A stretch of 64,000 nt of DNA from Apostichopus japonicus (GCF_037975245.1 NC_092579.1:1911001-1975000), one strand, 5' to 3'; shown: positions 1 through 13,181, counted from the stretch's first letter. Numbers and translations are program-made. The notes: generated from the letters alone by a model not told the origin.

Positions 1-2242
1 AGGCATTTTCTACATCCCACGGTCATAATTCCCAAAATATTCTAAGTTTGCTGCCATGATTTTTTTTGCAAGTCCTGAGTTTTCAGATTTGAACTCAACA
101 CAGGTTGTGAGTGGGAGAAACCCGTAGATTTTCATTGCGGAAAAGATAGTTTTGATTAAGGCAATGGCGTGAAGTAACATCACTTGACACTTTCAGTGCG
201 TCATTTGTAGACGTCAGTTAAAAGACGGTAAATTTACAAAGTCGCTAATTGAGTAGGGGTTTAGAGTTGCAGTGAGGTACTGTATAGGCATACTCTCGCA
301 CACCTAGCTAGTATATACTGTATGCCTTGTACTACCGGAGTCTTAATGTTACAGAAGCCTATTTTAATGATTCTGCAACATGTTTTACCTTGGTCACTAC
401 TTTCTTTTGGTAGAAAAAGGTTAAATTTCATACTGCACAGTACATAATTTGTAAAGTGCATTACAAAGCACCATGCATTGGCCTTATAACCTTAGTTTAC
501 AGAAAGTAAGTGATGTTGTAGTTTTGTACTATACTATAGGAATAGAGACTAACGAACTAATATTTCGAGTGAAATTTGGCTTTTTGATGATTAAATTTGT
601 AGTCACGGTCGCCAAATGGCAAGAAAACTTATAAAAATAATTGAGGCCTGATGTATACAGTTAATTACTTTTCGCTCTTGCTTTTAATTCAGTAGACCTT
701 TGCACTGATACATGTAGAGTTGTCGCAATTTTGACAGGTCTTTGTTTAGATTGACAAGTATGTTGCAAAAGCAGGAAATTATGCCCATGAGTTGTCAGTG
801 CTTTCAAAACAGGAAACACTTCAAAATACAACATTAATGTTTGTATACAGAATAAATTTGAGAATGCACAACCCCCCTGTTCTGTAGTTTATTTACAGTC
901 TGAGAAGCCCTTTGGGTTTAGTTCTCATCACTAACATCATTCCACATGTAAATACTTTTATTTATGAAATAACTATACTGTAGTTTAGGTAAGTTTAGTT
1001 CAGTTCTGTTTGGCTGAGAACAGGCTTACAGGGTCATGTGATAGCATCATGCCTTCAAGTTTGGGCAAGTCTTCAGAGAATTGCAATTTTCAAATCCATT
1101 CCTCCCCCCTGGATCACCATTTAACATCTCCATTTGATGGGCTATAAAAGAATGAACCCCAGCGTCTGACCACTTTCTCAAACATCGAGGGAGGTGAAAG
1201 CACTCCATCATACATCAGTGCAGTGTTGTCATTGTGAGCAAAGTTGTTTGCAAAACTAGTGAGGAACCAACTCACCTTTTTGAAAGTCAAACTCACCAGA
1301 AATAGCAATATACACAAAAGACTCAACACCACCACCTACCAAGAGCAGCAATGTTTTGTGTAGGTCAAAAGAATGTGGCTGCTGTTAAAATCTTGTTCCA
1401 GGCGTCTAATGATTTGGAGGACAGGCATTTATAACGTTAAAAACAAGATGGGAGAAAAATAATGTAGATGTACTGTGTTAAAGAACCTTGCTTGCAAGTT
1501 CTAAAACTATATGTACAGACCTTTTAGGCTTCTAACATCATGCACTTGCTCCTGATCAAGTGATGCCTTTAATAATTTACTGCAACTATCTCATCTTCTC
1601 TGTCTCCCTCACTATCTTGGGTGTCGTTCTTGCCTGAATTGGTTCATTCAATTTGTCAAATCTTGTAACGAACATTTTGGTGCTTTCACTCCAGCATGTT
1701 ACTCTGTCTTTCTCATATGACTTTCACCAGTCAACTCTCGTTGACTCATCCATAAAACATTAACATAATTGTTTTCAAAATATACATCAGTCAATAGCAT
1801 ACTCATTGGAATCAACATAATGAGCAGCTTAAAAAATTACGACGAGACAGCTGGCAAGAGGGATACATGAAAAGAACTCAAAGTTATAGTGCAGTACTTA
1901 TAATACAAAAGTTAGGAACAGTTTGATAGAGAAGCATGGAAGCAAGCAATACAAAGAAAAAAACATCCTCTTACTCAGGTTAACTTGCCTCACTCAGCAA
2001 GACTGCAACATTAGTGAATTAGTGAATCAGCAAATCCAGTGCAGAGAGCTTTTATACAAGCTATGTGTGTACGTAAAAACTTATTTGATGTAAATATCGT
2101 GTTAAATGTCCATGTTTTTCGAGACATCTTGCATCTGTTAGATTGAACCATTTGTTTTGTAAATAAAGAAATAACAATGTAACTTGTGTTTAAAATTATT
2201 CTGGTTAGAGAACCACTGTACTGAACTAACCACGCATATTGT
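1..2242. other. AT-rich flank with no recognisable gene
   Basis: I see no supported exon here. A TATA-like box (TATAAAAG) lies at about 1143-1150 on the + strand and could belong to an upstream first exon of the Maf gene, but nothing else confirms this. The Maf exon at 6044 starts with a splice acceptor, so a non-coding leader exon is expected somewhere upstream, possibly here or left of the window. Copies of the TACTGTA heptamer occur at 278, 316 and 976. Confidence 0.5.
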
Positions 2243-4263
2243 GAAGAACCACATGATCAACAGATGTGCATGGATTTGTGTGGTGGGATGTATGACATGT
2301 AGAACCATATCAACATATGTGCATGGATTTGTGTGGTGGGATGTGTGACATGAAGAACCACATCAACAGATGTGCATGGATTTCTGTGGTGGTATATGTG
2401 ACATGAAGAACCACATGATCAACAGATGTGCATGGATTTGTGTGGTGGGATGTATGACATGTAGAACCATATCAACAGATGTGCATGGATTTGTATGGTG
2501 TGATATGTGAGATGAAGAACCACATCAACAGATGTGCATGGATTTGTGTGGTGGGATGTGTGACATGAAGAACCACATCAACAGATGTGCATGGATTTGT
2601 GTGGTGGTATATGTGAGATGAAGAACCACATCAACAGATGTGCATGGATTTGTGTGGTGGGATGTGTGACATGAAGAACCACATCAGCAGATGTGCATGG
2701 ATTTGTATGGTGTGATATGTGAGATGAAGAACCACATCAACAGATGTGCATGGATTTGTGTGGTGGGATGTTTGACATAAAGAACCACATCAACAGTTGT
2801 GCATGGATTTGTGTGGTGGGATGTTTGACATGAAGAACCACATCAACATATGTGCATGGATATGTGTGGTGTGATATGTGAGATGAAGAACCACATCAAC
2901 AGATGTGCATGGATTTGTGTGGTGGGATGTTTGACATGAAGAACCACATCAACAGATGTGCATGGATATGTGTGGTGTGATATGTGAGATGAAGAACCAC
3001 ATCAACAGATGTGCATGGATTTGTGTGGTGGGATGTATGACATGTGGAACCATATCAACAGATGTGCATGGATTTGTGTGGTGGGATGTATGACATGTAG
3101 AACCATATCAACAGATGTGCATGAATTTGTGTGGTGGGATGTATGACATGAAGAACCACATCAACAGATGTGCATGGATTTGTGTGGTGGTATATGTGAC
3201 ACAAAGAACCACATCAACAGATGTGCATGGATTTGTGTGGTGGGATGTATGACATGTAGAACCATATCAACAGATGTCTATGGATTTGTGTGGTGGGATG
3301 TATGACATGTAGAACCATATCAACAGATGTGCATGAATTTGTGTGGTGGGATGTATGACATGAAGAACCACATCAACAGATGTGCATGGATTTGTGTGGT
3401 GGTATATGTGACACAAAGAACCACATCAACAGATGTGCATGGATTTGTGTGGTGGGATGTGTGACATGAAGAACCACATCAACAGATGTGCATGGATTTG
3501 TGTGGTGGGATGTGTGACACAAAGAACCACATTAACAGATGTGCATGGATTTGTGTGGTGGGATGTATGACATGAAGAACCACATCAACATATGTGCATG
3601 GATTTGTGTGGTGGGATGTATGACATGTAGAACCATATCAACAGATTTGCATGGATTTGTGTGGTGGGATGTGTGACATGAAGAACCACATCAACAGATG
3701 TGCATGGATTTGTGTGGTGGTATATGTGACACAAAGAACCACATCAACAGATGTGCATGGATTTGTGTGGTGGGATGTGTGACATGAAGAACCACATCAA
3801 CAGATGTGCATGGATTTGTGTGGTGGTATATGTGACACAAAGAACCACATCAACAGATGTGCATGGATTTGTGTGGTGGGATGTGTGACATGAAGAACCA
3901 CATCAACAGATGTGCATGGATTTGTGTGGTGGGATGTTTGACATAAAGAACCACATCAACAGTTGTGCATGGATTTGTGTGGTGGGATGTTTGACATGAA
4001 GAACCACATCAACATATGTGCATGGATATGTGTGGTGTGATATGTGAGATGAAGAACCACATCAACAGATGTGCATGGATTTGTGTGGTGGGATGTTTGA
4101 CATGAAGAACCACATCAACAGATGTGCATGGATATGTGTGGTGTGATAGGTGAGATGAAGAACCACATCAACAGATGTGCATGGATTTGTGTGGTGGGAT
4201 GTGTGACATGAAGAACCACATCAACAGATGTGCATGCATTTGTGTGGTGGGATATGTGACATG
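2243..4263. repeat. 53-bp minisatellite array, about 38 copies
   Basis: A 53-bp unit repeats head to tail for about 2 kb with few indels; two early units carry an extra GAT and are 56 bp. Each unit contains ACCACA and TGTGGT (an inverted pair about 25 bp apart), an E-box-like CAGATG and the hexamer TGCATG. Variants recur in order: a marked unit (CAACAGTTGT) at 2791 recurs at 3957, exactly 22 units later, and another (GCATGAATTT) near 3119 recurs at 3331, exactly 4 units later. This shows block duplication inside the array. No ORF runs through it. Confidence 0.95.
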
Positions 4264-6043
4264 TGCAAGATCAACAGATCAGAAGTACTTTATGACAATT
4301 TTTGATACCACCGAAGCCAAATGCTCTCCTCACATTTAAATAAAAATCACAGGTACATTTATATGCCCTAGGGCAATAAAGGCTGAGCTGCATGTGTTAA
4401 ACTGTAAGGCCCCATCAACATTTGACCACGAGCACAGTGTTGACCGGTGCTCGGCCATTCGAAACCAGCGTTAGACTGGGATCAAGGGAAGGTCAGGATC
4501 TGTGCTCAGTGTTACATAATTTGTAAGGTAAACACAGCTTGGGATTGACTTGGGATCAGCGGTGACCATTACTTCCATTGTCGTTGTTTGTTTCTCACAT
4601 AATCTGAGGCAGTAGAAGCAGCACTGCACATCACAAGGTTGATGGTGTACTGTAGTAAAGAAACCTCAACTTCTTATACATTGAGCTCTGGGTCTAATTT
4701 AATACATATATACATACATACATTCATAGACACATATACAATATCATCGGGACCTTAGTTGCATATCACATGACATTGTCTAGTATTTGACACACACTCA
4801 TCTGTTGGGTCGAGGAGGGAGACTAGAAGTATCTTCAAAAAAATTAAATAGATTGATAGGTCATTTGAGATTGGGTCATGCATGCACCAAAGTAGGATGT
4901 GGAAACTTGGGAAATGAAATAAATTAGGCAGTTACGTGGACAGCAGTCTGCTGAAATGCACAGAGAGTGTCATATGATTCCACTCCCAAAGTGACCTAGA
5001 TCGTATTACAATAGTCTGCACTACAAACAGGAGTACTTTCATGTGGTAACTTCAACGCAATATATGATTCCCGTTTGTATTGACCTTATGTACTGGAAAA
5101 TAAAACCGGAGGTGAATTCTGTGACGCGGTTTCAGTTGTGCTAAAGCTACTACTGTATGCACTGAAGTTTTGATAAGGATTTTGACAACCAAAAGTGAAA
5201 TGCTTTCACAGAGGTAATCAGATTGGGTGCTACCTACAATAAAAAGCTATAAAGTTCACAAATCAGAGTTTGATTACGATATAGGCAAATGATCATGCAC
5301 TTTTTTGTCTGTTTATTAATAGAAGTTGAAAAAGAAAATAAAAGAAGACAGAATTTAAAACGAGTGAGGGTCATTTTTGTGAAAGACAAAGACTGTCTAA
5401 GGAAATTGCCTTCAAATTTAAATCAGAAAGAGAGCATAGTTTGAAAAGTGTTCCGTCTGGCTTTTAAAAACTGCGGAGTAAAGTCCAAAAAGAATGGGGG
5501 AAATATCAGTGAACTGTTCGTGGCATTACATAATTTTATCGGTCCCTTGTATTTCATTAAACAGTTCCTTTCAAGGGTTTAATTCCATGCTATTATACAA
5601 TAAACATCTTTTTTAGCCTGACTGTCAACCCAGAGACCCTCCTATACTTCATCACGGGATCATATGCATACAGTAGCACTGTCTTTATGCACAGGGCTTG
5701 ATGCCTTGATTATAGCATAAGTTTAGTGCTCCTTTATTTAGTACAAATCCTTTATAACACATTACATCATATGGTTCCTTGCTGTTTTGATACACTGTAT
5801 CACCAACTGTGAATGTCCAAGGTACAAATTCTGTACCAAGTGAGCTACATGAAGATTGGGATGTATAGCCTAGTGTTAATGAACTGAGTTGTCATCACAG
5901 GGTTTGCAACAGTTCTAACAATCTCTGCCAATATAAAAGGACACACTGTATATGCTTTATTGACCTGGACTTTGTGGCTAAAGGTAACAGAAAAAGTCTG
6001 CAAATTTTGACCCATTTCCTTTCATTATTTTTGTTTGTTTCAG
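4264..6043. other. Non-coding stretch before the first visible Maf exon
   Basis: No gene seen. A short TACA/TATA-rich simple repeat lies near 4705-4745. The segment ends in a pyrimidine-rich tract and CAG acceptor at 6041-6043. Confidence 0.5.
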
Positions 6044-6138
6044 ACAGGATAACCTGGTGAATATTCGGAGAGAAGTTTTCTCATCTATCCTGTGAAATAC
6101 TTGAAATTATAGCAAGTCTGTCTCCCTTTGAAGGAAAG
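6044..6138 (+). other. 5' untranslated part of Maf exon A
   Basis: The exon starts after a T-rich tract ending in CAG at 6041-6043. A TGA at 6058-6060 is in frame with the ATG at 6139, and no ATG in that frame lies between them, which fixes the translation start. The acceptor implies a further non-coding exon upstream that I cannot place. Confidence 0.55.
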
Positions 6139-6177
6139 ATGGTCAGAAAGGCAGGTCCTACAGGTCAAAAGTCAAAG
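6139..6177 (+). CDS. Small Maf transcription factor, first coding exon A (short isoform)
   Basis: This exon encodes 13 residues, MVRKAGPTGQKSK, and ends in phase 0 at a GTTAGT donor (6178). Joined to the exon at 16225, which is also in phase 0, it gives a 190-residue protein. Vertebrate small Mafs are roughly 150-170 residues and likewise begin with a short Lys-rich leader before the homology region, so this form looks like the canonical small Maf. An in-frame stop upstream within the same exon supports this ATG. Exon and junction are inferred from sequence signals only. The intron to the bZIP exon is about 10 kb and contains the alternative first exon at 13182. Confidence 0.6.
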
Positions 6178-6735
6178 GTTAGTTATATACTTCATACTTT
6201 TCATTGTTTGCCACAAACAAAGAAGGCTCTATTTTCATACAAATTTTTATCCTAATTTATGCTTATCAAATTCTGGACGGAAGAAGGTTAGGAATGATGA
6301 GATGTAATGGCCGATCACCTCGAGGATCTGTGAGTTGACGTGAACAGGGATATTGTCGCTGGAAAACGTTTGCTTTGAGTAACAACCGTATTAGTGTACT
6401 CATCTGCATATGGTAATTTCAGATGACTAGTCATTTACCATGAACCCATATAGTGAGTAGACTTCAAGAACTTAGCAAGTATTGAGTTTTGTAAAAGTTT
6501 GCATTTCTCATACAATTTTAGAGTATGCAAGAGTATACCTCCCCCCCCCCAAAAAAAAGAAAGAAAATTGCTTCATAGGCACTTGATATTTGTGCAGCAA
6601 GTTGACTATCCTACATAGGAGTTTGATTTACTATATAACATTAATGTTTAACACTAATGGTAAGTATGTGTCTCAAATACTTTATTGAATACATGGACAT
6701 TTGGTCCGCACTGATTGTACTGCCTTGACAGTACA

Positions 6736-7545
6736 GGTTTACTAGATCCGAGAGTCCAGGTTTACAGCAAGGGTCCCAAAGTCTTCTTTTCCGGCTATGT
6801 GCCAGACCGCCCAGATTCTTAGTATGCTGCAGATAGTCCTGTAAAAGAATCTTTTCATTTTATCACATCAATGAAATTTTCCGTGGCATTCACGTTGTAC
6901 ATTTTTATACCAGAGCTGGATGGTTTTTGCACAGTATGAAACCTTTTTTTTTAGAGTTGTTTTTCTTTATATCTAGATCAAGATTCGTTCAATAGAAAGG
7001 CCAAAATGACTCCTGTTTCATTTATGGCTGGACCAATCCTTGCCTCTTATGTTTTCTTCATCTGATTTTAGGAGAACTTAATAAATATTTTGGGATTATT
7101 GTTTTTATATTTGTGATTATGCTGTTTCTTCTGCACATTCTATAAAAAGATTTTGCTGTGTTATACTGTATCCCAGAGTCCAGCTTTGGTGCTAGGTCCC
7201 AGAGTCCTGGTTTATTGCTTTGTCCTGGACTCCCATCTTTGCTGCCACTGTAGGCCTCAGATTGTGGGTGGGCTGCTATGTTGCTGACTCCAGGTTTATT
7301 GCTACTGTAGGCCCAGAGTCCAGGTTAATAGCTTAGTCCCAGAGTCCAGGTTAACAGCTTAGTCCCAGAGTCCAGGTTAACAGCTTATTTCAAGAGTCCA
7401 GGTTAACAGCTTAGTCCCCGAGTCTAGGTTAACAAGCTTAGTCCCAGAGTACAGGTTAACAGCTTAGTCCCCGAGTCTAGGTTAACAAGCGTAGTCCCAG
7501 AGTACAGGTTAACAGCTTAGTCCCAGAGTCTAGGTTAACAGCTTT
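6736..7545. repeat. 26-bp tandem repeat (CCCAGAGTCCAGGTTAACAG)
   Basis: From about 7310 to 7545 a 26-bp unit containing AGAGTCCAGGTTAACAGCTT repeats about nine times with small changes. Decayed single units of the same sequence appear at about 6740-6780 and 7170-7310, so the array has grown from, or decayed into, a wider zone. Units keep an HpaI-like GTTAAC. Confidence 0.85.
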
Positions 7546-10267
7546 CAAGATTTCTTGGACAAACACTGTGTTGAACTTTGTCCCCAAAATGAAAACTTTT
7601 CAAGATTTTTGGCTGATTCTTTGGTTGGTTTATCAGTATTATCCTCACATCTGCTCATGAATAGGTCATTGCATCTCTTCATAGTGTTTAAGAAAGTAGT
7701 CTGAAAGTTGATTTTCTCTATACTCTGCATGGAGTTTGTTAAAGTGTTGAACTGTGGAAGTACAATGGGGTAACTGTTACACCCCTGCCATAGCGCCTTA
7801 TTATCCAGCTATATATGCAGTACTGTATTCTCTGTTCTGTGAGTGTGCCTCTGTGGGCACTTCTGTCCATTTCACTTCTGTTTTAGTTGAAGATGCTTTT
7901 GTCAAAAGTAATATTGTAAAACAATTTAGGGAATACAGTGCAAATAATCAATGTTCACATGTCAGATTAGTTTTAGAAAGAAAACATGAATTGAAGAGAG
8001 AAAAAAAAAGAGAAAAAGAAATGATTGGCTTTATTTTGGGTTAACAAAGCCAAGGTCAACGGAATTGTGATTGATCTGAGCTAAATTTAACTGCAGTTAC
8101 TGAACAGCAGAATTCATCATAAGTACCTCTCCTTGTCATCTGACAAACTGTCATTCAAATTGAGGCTGGGAAGAATGGATATGAAGTACTAAAAAGTGTA
8201 CATAACAACAGTAACAAGGAAGTTTCACACAGGTTTAACAAAAAAAAAGAAAATGGGACATTAATGACCAATCTCAATCATAGTCTACCCTAATTATATA
8301 CACCACGGCAAACTGTTGTAAGTTTCCTGTGTTTCAACCCATCCATTAAAGCCGAACGATCTCGTAATAAAAACCCCTCGTTAATGATTTATCAGACATA
8401 AGCGGAAACTGCGCCACTTGAAACCTCTTTTGATGATCGCAGCCGTCATTGTTTGCAATTTGAATTTTGTGAATGGGGAACCCAATGCCTTATTTGGAAA
8501 CGGCACTCTCTCTCTAACTCTCACACAGGTACACACTACTCTGCGCATAGCAGGAAATCATGGCATCTATTGACGTCCATTCTATTCTGCACAGGAAGCA
8601 GTTCTCTGTAAAAGCTCGTTTCCTTGACAGTTTTCCTTTCACTGGAAGTCAAACTTTCCTTTTGATTTAACAATCCAGTGAGATGATTTTTTTTCTCAGG
8701 CTACTTTTTCTTTCTTTTTTTAATTTCTTTGCATGCACTCTTGTGTTGTCTGAAGAAAAGTACTTCTCTTTTGAAATAGTTTTCTCCACTTCTTCGATTC
8801 ATACTGTAAAGCTTTCTCAAGTGCGATTTAATAGACAATGGGAAGTTGATTTAATTTCCCGGCCATTGTATCAGTTATAATAGTGCAATGTGTGCTGTTC
8901 CCATGTATTCTAAGACTGCTCTCACTCTCATACGGCATTGAAAATCTATCAAAGATTTCAGGTGAGCTTTTGTTTTAACCCTCGTAAAAAAAAAGGTGGT
9001 TATCTTGAGAACTGAAATCTCGCTTTGTATCCCGTACAATAGAAAAAGGAAAGAAAGATCATTATAATTTAAACTGATGGGTTTGTACAGTACTTCCCTC
9101 TTTCTGTATTGTTTTTTCTGATTAACACGTCTCGATGTCTGAGACTGGATTCGAAACCCTGTGAAATTCTCCAGCACTGTTTATTTGAGAACTTTATGGA
9201 ATTTTCTTAGTATCTAACTAATCTAATAGTAGGGCTCCGCAGTTACTCACAAGTTTAAGAGTTCAGTTTATAAAAGGTGTACAGGTTTCTTGACTCATTA
9301 TCGTTAAGTGGGAGGGAAAAATCTGGCAGGTTTTTATTGGCCAGCAACTTGCATACATGTATCTATCTACTATAAAGAAAATCCGTATTTTCTTACCTGA
9401 GAGACGATCATTTATTCTCATTGTCTTATGGAAGTCGTTAACGATCAAGGAAGTAACGTCTCTAACGATTTCGCGTGCAAGTAATGAATTTATGGGCGAG
9501 AAATATGAATAAAAAACCAAGGAGTAGAAAAGTGACTCAGAAGGAATGAAAGTAATCAAATTACCACACCTTTCCCTCCCTCCCACATAATTATCAAATA
9601 ATTCTACAGTGTATGACATTTACAAAAATGCCGCAGTTTGAAAGCTCTTTCTCTTCCTGTTAAATCCCTTTTGTCTTTCAAAAAGTAAACTGACATTTAC
9701 ATTGACAATATTTAACAACATTATGAGAGTATAATCCCACCTCCAGCTGTTTCAGTTTACTGTCCTTCATGTGGACAGGGGAAATCGTGGGGGGGAAATA
9801 TTTCTTTCAAAATTGACTTGGTCCACTTGTTAAATAGGATATGACAAAAAATTTCTGTACCTTGGCATGCACATACAGTATTAAGTGTACATTTTGTTGT
9901 ACACAACTGTGAGCAAAATTGTACAAATTGTATTGTCTTCAGATGTAAAAAACTGTATAAAACTGTATTTTATACACAGAAATGTGTGTTTTCCGATCGT
10001 GTTTTTCCTTGATTTAGTACATTTCTCTGTCATTATTCAGTGTCAGAAAATTACCAAAATTAATTTAAAAAATTTGCAGACTTATTTTAGGACTTGTATA
10101 AACTATTTAATCTCAAATATAACTAAGTTTCAGCTAGGTCTCTCAAAGTGAGAGCTGAGGAAGTAGCAAGTTTTGTCAGATTATTATTATGATGATTTTT
10201 TTTTCAATCTTCTTGAAACGAGAAGAGTTGATTTGATCGATAAACGGCGATGTACTCTAGTACTCTT

Positions 10268-10377
10268 AGTGCTATGCATGCTGCTGTGTACAGTCAATTG
10301 TACAGTAGGGAATTCTTAAGAAGTGCTATGCATGCTGCTATGTACAGTAAATTGTGTACAGTAGGGAATTCTTAAGA
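10268..10377. repeat. Two-copy direct repeat of about 54 bp
   Basis: A unit starting AGTGCTATGCATGCTGCT and ending GGGAATTCTTAAG occurs twice in tandem with a few changes. It includes TACAGTA, a heptamer that is common across this locus. Confidence 0.85.
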
Positions 10378-11462
10378 ACTGTCTAAATTGTCTAAAAGAT
10401 GTCTCTTCCATTAATGGTTGTTGTGAGCTGAGCATTCAGCCTTTTATAGTGTGGATAATCTTAGATCCATTACTGTAGACACAGCTCTGACCATGTAAGG
10501 TATTATTATGGCACTGGTGTATTACGCACACAGTGTTGATTGACGTCATATCAATTGTACAGCGAACACAGAGAGGTGTGATTCAGTCAAACCGCAGTTG
10601 TAAGTTCAAACAGTGTGGTACTGTAGTTTACTTGTCACCAGCCTTCGTCTGCGTTGACAAGGATGCTGTTCCTGTTGATTACCCATTCATGTGGAAACCT
10701 TTTCCCAATTCATGCAGTGCAATGAAGCCTTACTGCTGGAAATGAGCTTTGTTTGGCTGATAACAGTTGCTGAAGTCTGGACACTAACCGTACCTGTTAG
10801 TCAGAAATATGCTGAGTAAGCACTTTGACCGATACTGTACTGTAGGCATTCCCTATGTTTTTTGAAAAAGGCGCTTAAAGTGGGATTTTTTGATCAGGTT
10901 GTAAATTTCTTTGTGCCACCTGATGTTTATAATGCCTTGAATAAGCCCTGACTCTTAAAGAACAGATGTGTTTGATGAAACTCATTTGTTAGCAGACTTG
11001 CCAAACTTTATTGATTTCTTTGCTTGTTAATACCAACAACTTAAGGATCTTTTGTAGAAACTTAAACCTCTGTGTTAAAACGTGGAAATGATCTGATTTT
11101 CTCATCACAACAACCTGCACCACATAGAAGTATTCGGTTTAAAAACCATCCGGTATATTCTTTGTATTTTTTAATTTTGCAAGGACAAGCGAGAGAAAAC
11201 TTAGGCAATATAGCTTCTGGCACACTTATTCGTCACTTTTTGGTGAATAAATGTAAAATTAAAATTTGAGGAAGTACTGGGTTGCAAAGGGAAGAAGTTT
11301 TACAAGGATTGACACGATATCATTCAGATCTACATCATCAGAATAAAAATTATACCATGATGTAATTAATGCAGACTAAATAGTTTCCTGGTACAGTGTC
11401 TCTCGAAATATCATCCAAGAGGTCGACTTATGTCTTTTTGGCAAACTTTTGATATTTAAACT

Positions 11463-11678
11463 TTACTTTGTCGATCTAAGTGATATGATTCTCTTCAAGC
11501 GAATGGTTATAACTTTGTTAGGATCTGTATCGTCTTCAAGTAACTTAGCCAGTGCCTCATCAATACTGTATAATAAATAAGTACAGTATTTAACAGACCA
11601 CAAACTACTGTATGGGGCGAGACCAATAGGTGGGTTGGGAATATCTTTGGGGTCGGCCGCTGGAGTTTTGCCAGACAT
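11463..11678 (-). CDS. Possible small antisense protein or exon, unknown function
   Basis: An ATG-started ORF of 71 residues on the strand opposite to the Maf gene. The first 24 codons are GC-richer than the surrounding DNA and read MSGKTPAADPKDIPNPPI, and the end is charged and helix-like (IDEALAKLLEDDTDPNK, then a basic tail). The start has an A at -3. The middle part is AT-rich and is bounded by two ATACAGTA copies 42 bp apart, so it may be an insertion. I do not recognise a family. Chance is a real alternative, since 71 codons is short. Confidence 0.25.
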   Translation of the reverse strand: MSGKTPAADPKDIPNPPIGLAPYSSLWSVKYCTYLLYSIDEALAKLLEDDTDPNKVITIRLKRIISLRSTK

Positions 11679-12820
11679 TTGAAAACACAAAACTGTCTAG
11701 TACAGTTTTTGGAGTTTGACATTAATTATTAAGTTAATTTTCTTTGATGTGAAGATCCCATAGTCCCAACTACTGTAGCTTTCATGTATTTTTTGAACAT
11801 TGACTCTGAGGATTGGTGGGCTGGTGGGTTGTGACCCACTCTGCCTGGGAAATCCTGGCTCATGGGCCTAAAAGATTGCCCCACTGTGGTACGACTCTAG
11901 ATTGTACAGTAACACCTGTTAAGAATGTTGCTGTTGTTACCAGATTTCAATATTTCTGCTAGAAGTTGTAAGGAAATCTGCAACTGATTTGTACATTTCT
12001 TCTAATCACCATGTCATGGATATGTGATAAAGTATTGTAGAAAAGGATGTTTATGATTGTAATGGTCTCATGTTGCATTCAGAGCAGTGTCATATATACT
12101 GTACTGTTGAGGTTAACAACCTTTAGCCACACCTAGCATAACAGTTCTAGGGTTTAAACTTTGAAGTGGAGTGGGAAGCAGACATTATAATATAACCTCC
12201 ATTTTTATAAAATTGAAATGTCGCAAGATTCTGTAACTTCTAAGTTTTCTCTGTGTACAACTACTGTACCTATAGAAAAGTACGTGCAAATCAGTGCGAC
12301 TTAAACAAAATGGCTTGTTCTCGTCGGGTACAATGTTGTGTATTAAACAGATTGGGTTGAGATATTAGTACTGTATATCGTGGGACAACACACCCACCCA
12401 CAAGGGAACAGAAGATTAAATGCTAATTATAGATTAAGGCTCGGACGTATTTACTGTATATGGTTTTATAAACCGCAAACTGTGCATAGCTGCCCACAAG
12501 GTGAAGTTGTTTACAGCAAGTTTTTTCAACTTCCGCGCTGTATTAAAAATAGTTAAACAAAAGTAGCTCGATTTTGAGTTGAATCCTGGAGTATTACATA
12601 TATAGTACATTCCAACCATTGAAAATATTCTGAGAATAGACAGCAGAGACCCACCGAAGCATTTGGTTGTGAATGCCGATATAAATAGACTATCTCCATG
12701 TATGGTGCCTTTGTTTCCTTTTTCGAGTTCCTGTGTAAGCATGTACTTACGTAGATAGCTTTAGCTTTAGTGTACAGAGCAAGCCAGCCACCCACTGACT
12801 AAATATATCCTTCTTTCATT

Positions 12821-12889
12821 TGAGTCACAGCGATTGAGGTCATTTGACGTAAGTTCCTTATTGGCTGTTGGAGAGTAGAAGTAGCCAAT
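12821..12889 (+). promoter_or_regulatory. Candidate internal promoter of the Maf gene
   Basis: Within 70 bp lie an AP-1 type site TGAGTCA (12821-12827), a CRE-like TGACGTAA (12845-12852), an inverted CCAAT box ATTGG (12860-12864) and a direct CCAAT box (12885-12889). They sit about 290-360 bp upstream of the ATG at 13182, a natural spacing for a promoter with a 5' leader. TGAGTCA is also the core of the T-type Maf recognition element, although the flanking GC bases required for Maf are only partly present. Function is inferred from motif clustering. Confidence 0.4.
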
Positions 12890-13181
12890 CATGCCCTGTT
12901 TTGGCGATTGTATGAAGGCAGATCAGAGAGCACAGTCGAGTTGATGAAGTTTATTGTTTGAAAAGTTTTGCGTGCTTTTTAAAGTCCTGTTTGGTTTTAT
13001 GACTGCGGCACTTCTGAAACTGACTTTGGACACATACTCTCACTCCATCAGAAAAACTCTGTGCAATTCCTGTACAATTTTCATATTTAAAGTTGAGCTG
13101 CTCCAATATTTGTGGGAATTTTAAATACAATTTTTTTGGTTTCCATTGGGAATTGTGAAGTTCACTTTTTAGCAGTGATAA

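Larger units (their letters stand above)
6178..12820 (+). other. Maf intron, 5' part
   Basis: This is intronic for the short isoform. It contains a C10A8 homopolymer tract near 6541, the 26-bp tandem repeat at 6736-7545, a two-copy 54-bp repeat at 10268-10377 and an antisense ORF at 11463-11678. The segment near 8330-8700 is less repetitive and has more CpG than its surroundings; it could be a regulatory element, but I cannot test this. The heptamer TACTGTA/TACAGTA is unusually common. Confidence 0.5.

Noticed and set aside
1114-1335. 73-codon - strand frame with a hydrophobic start
   Set aside because: It has no ATG at the start, no recognised family and no splice support.
2243-4263. CRISPR-like array
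   Set aside because: Units abut without unique spacers and the DNA is eukaryotic.
8560-8671. 36-codon ORF (MASIDVHSILHRKQFSVKAR...) with a good start context as a third Maf first exon
   Set aside because: It ends in a stop without a usable donor, so it cannot join the Maf exon.
10533-10745. 70-codon + strand frame with several Cys
   Set aside because: It starts at GTG, has no recognised family and no splice signals in support.
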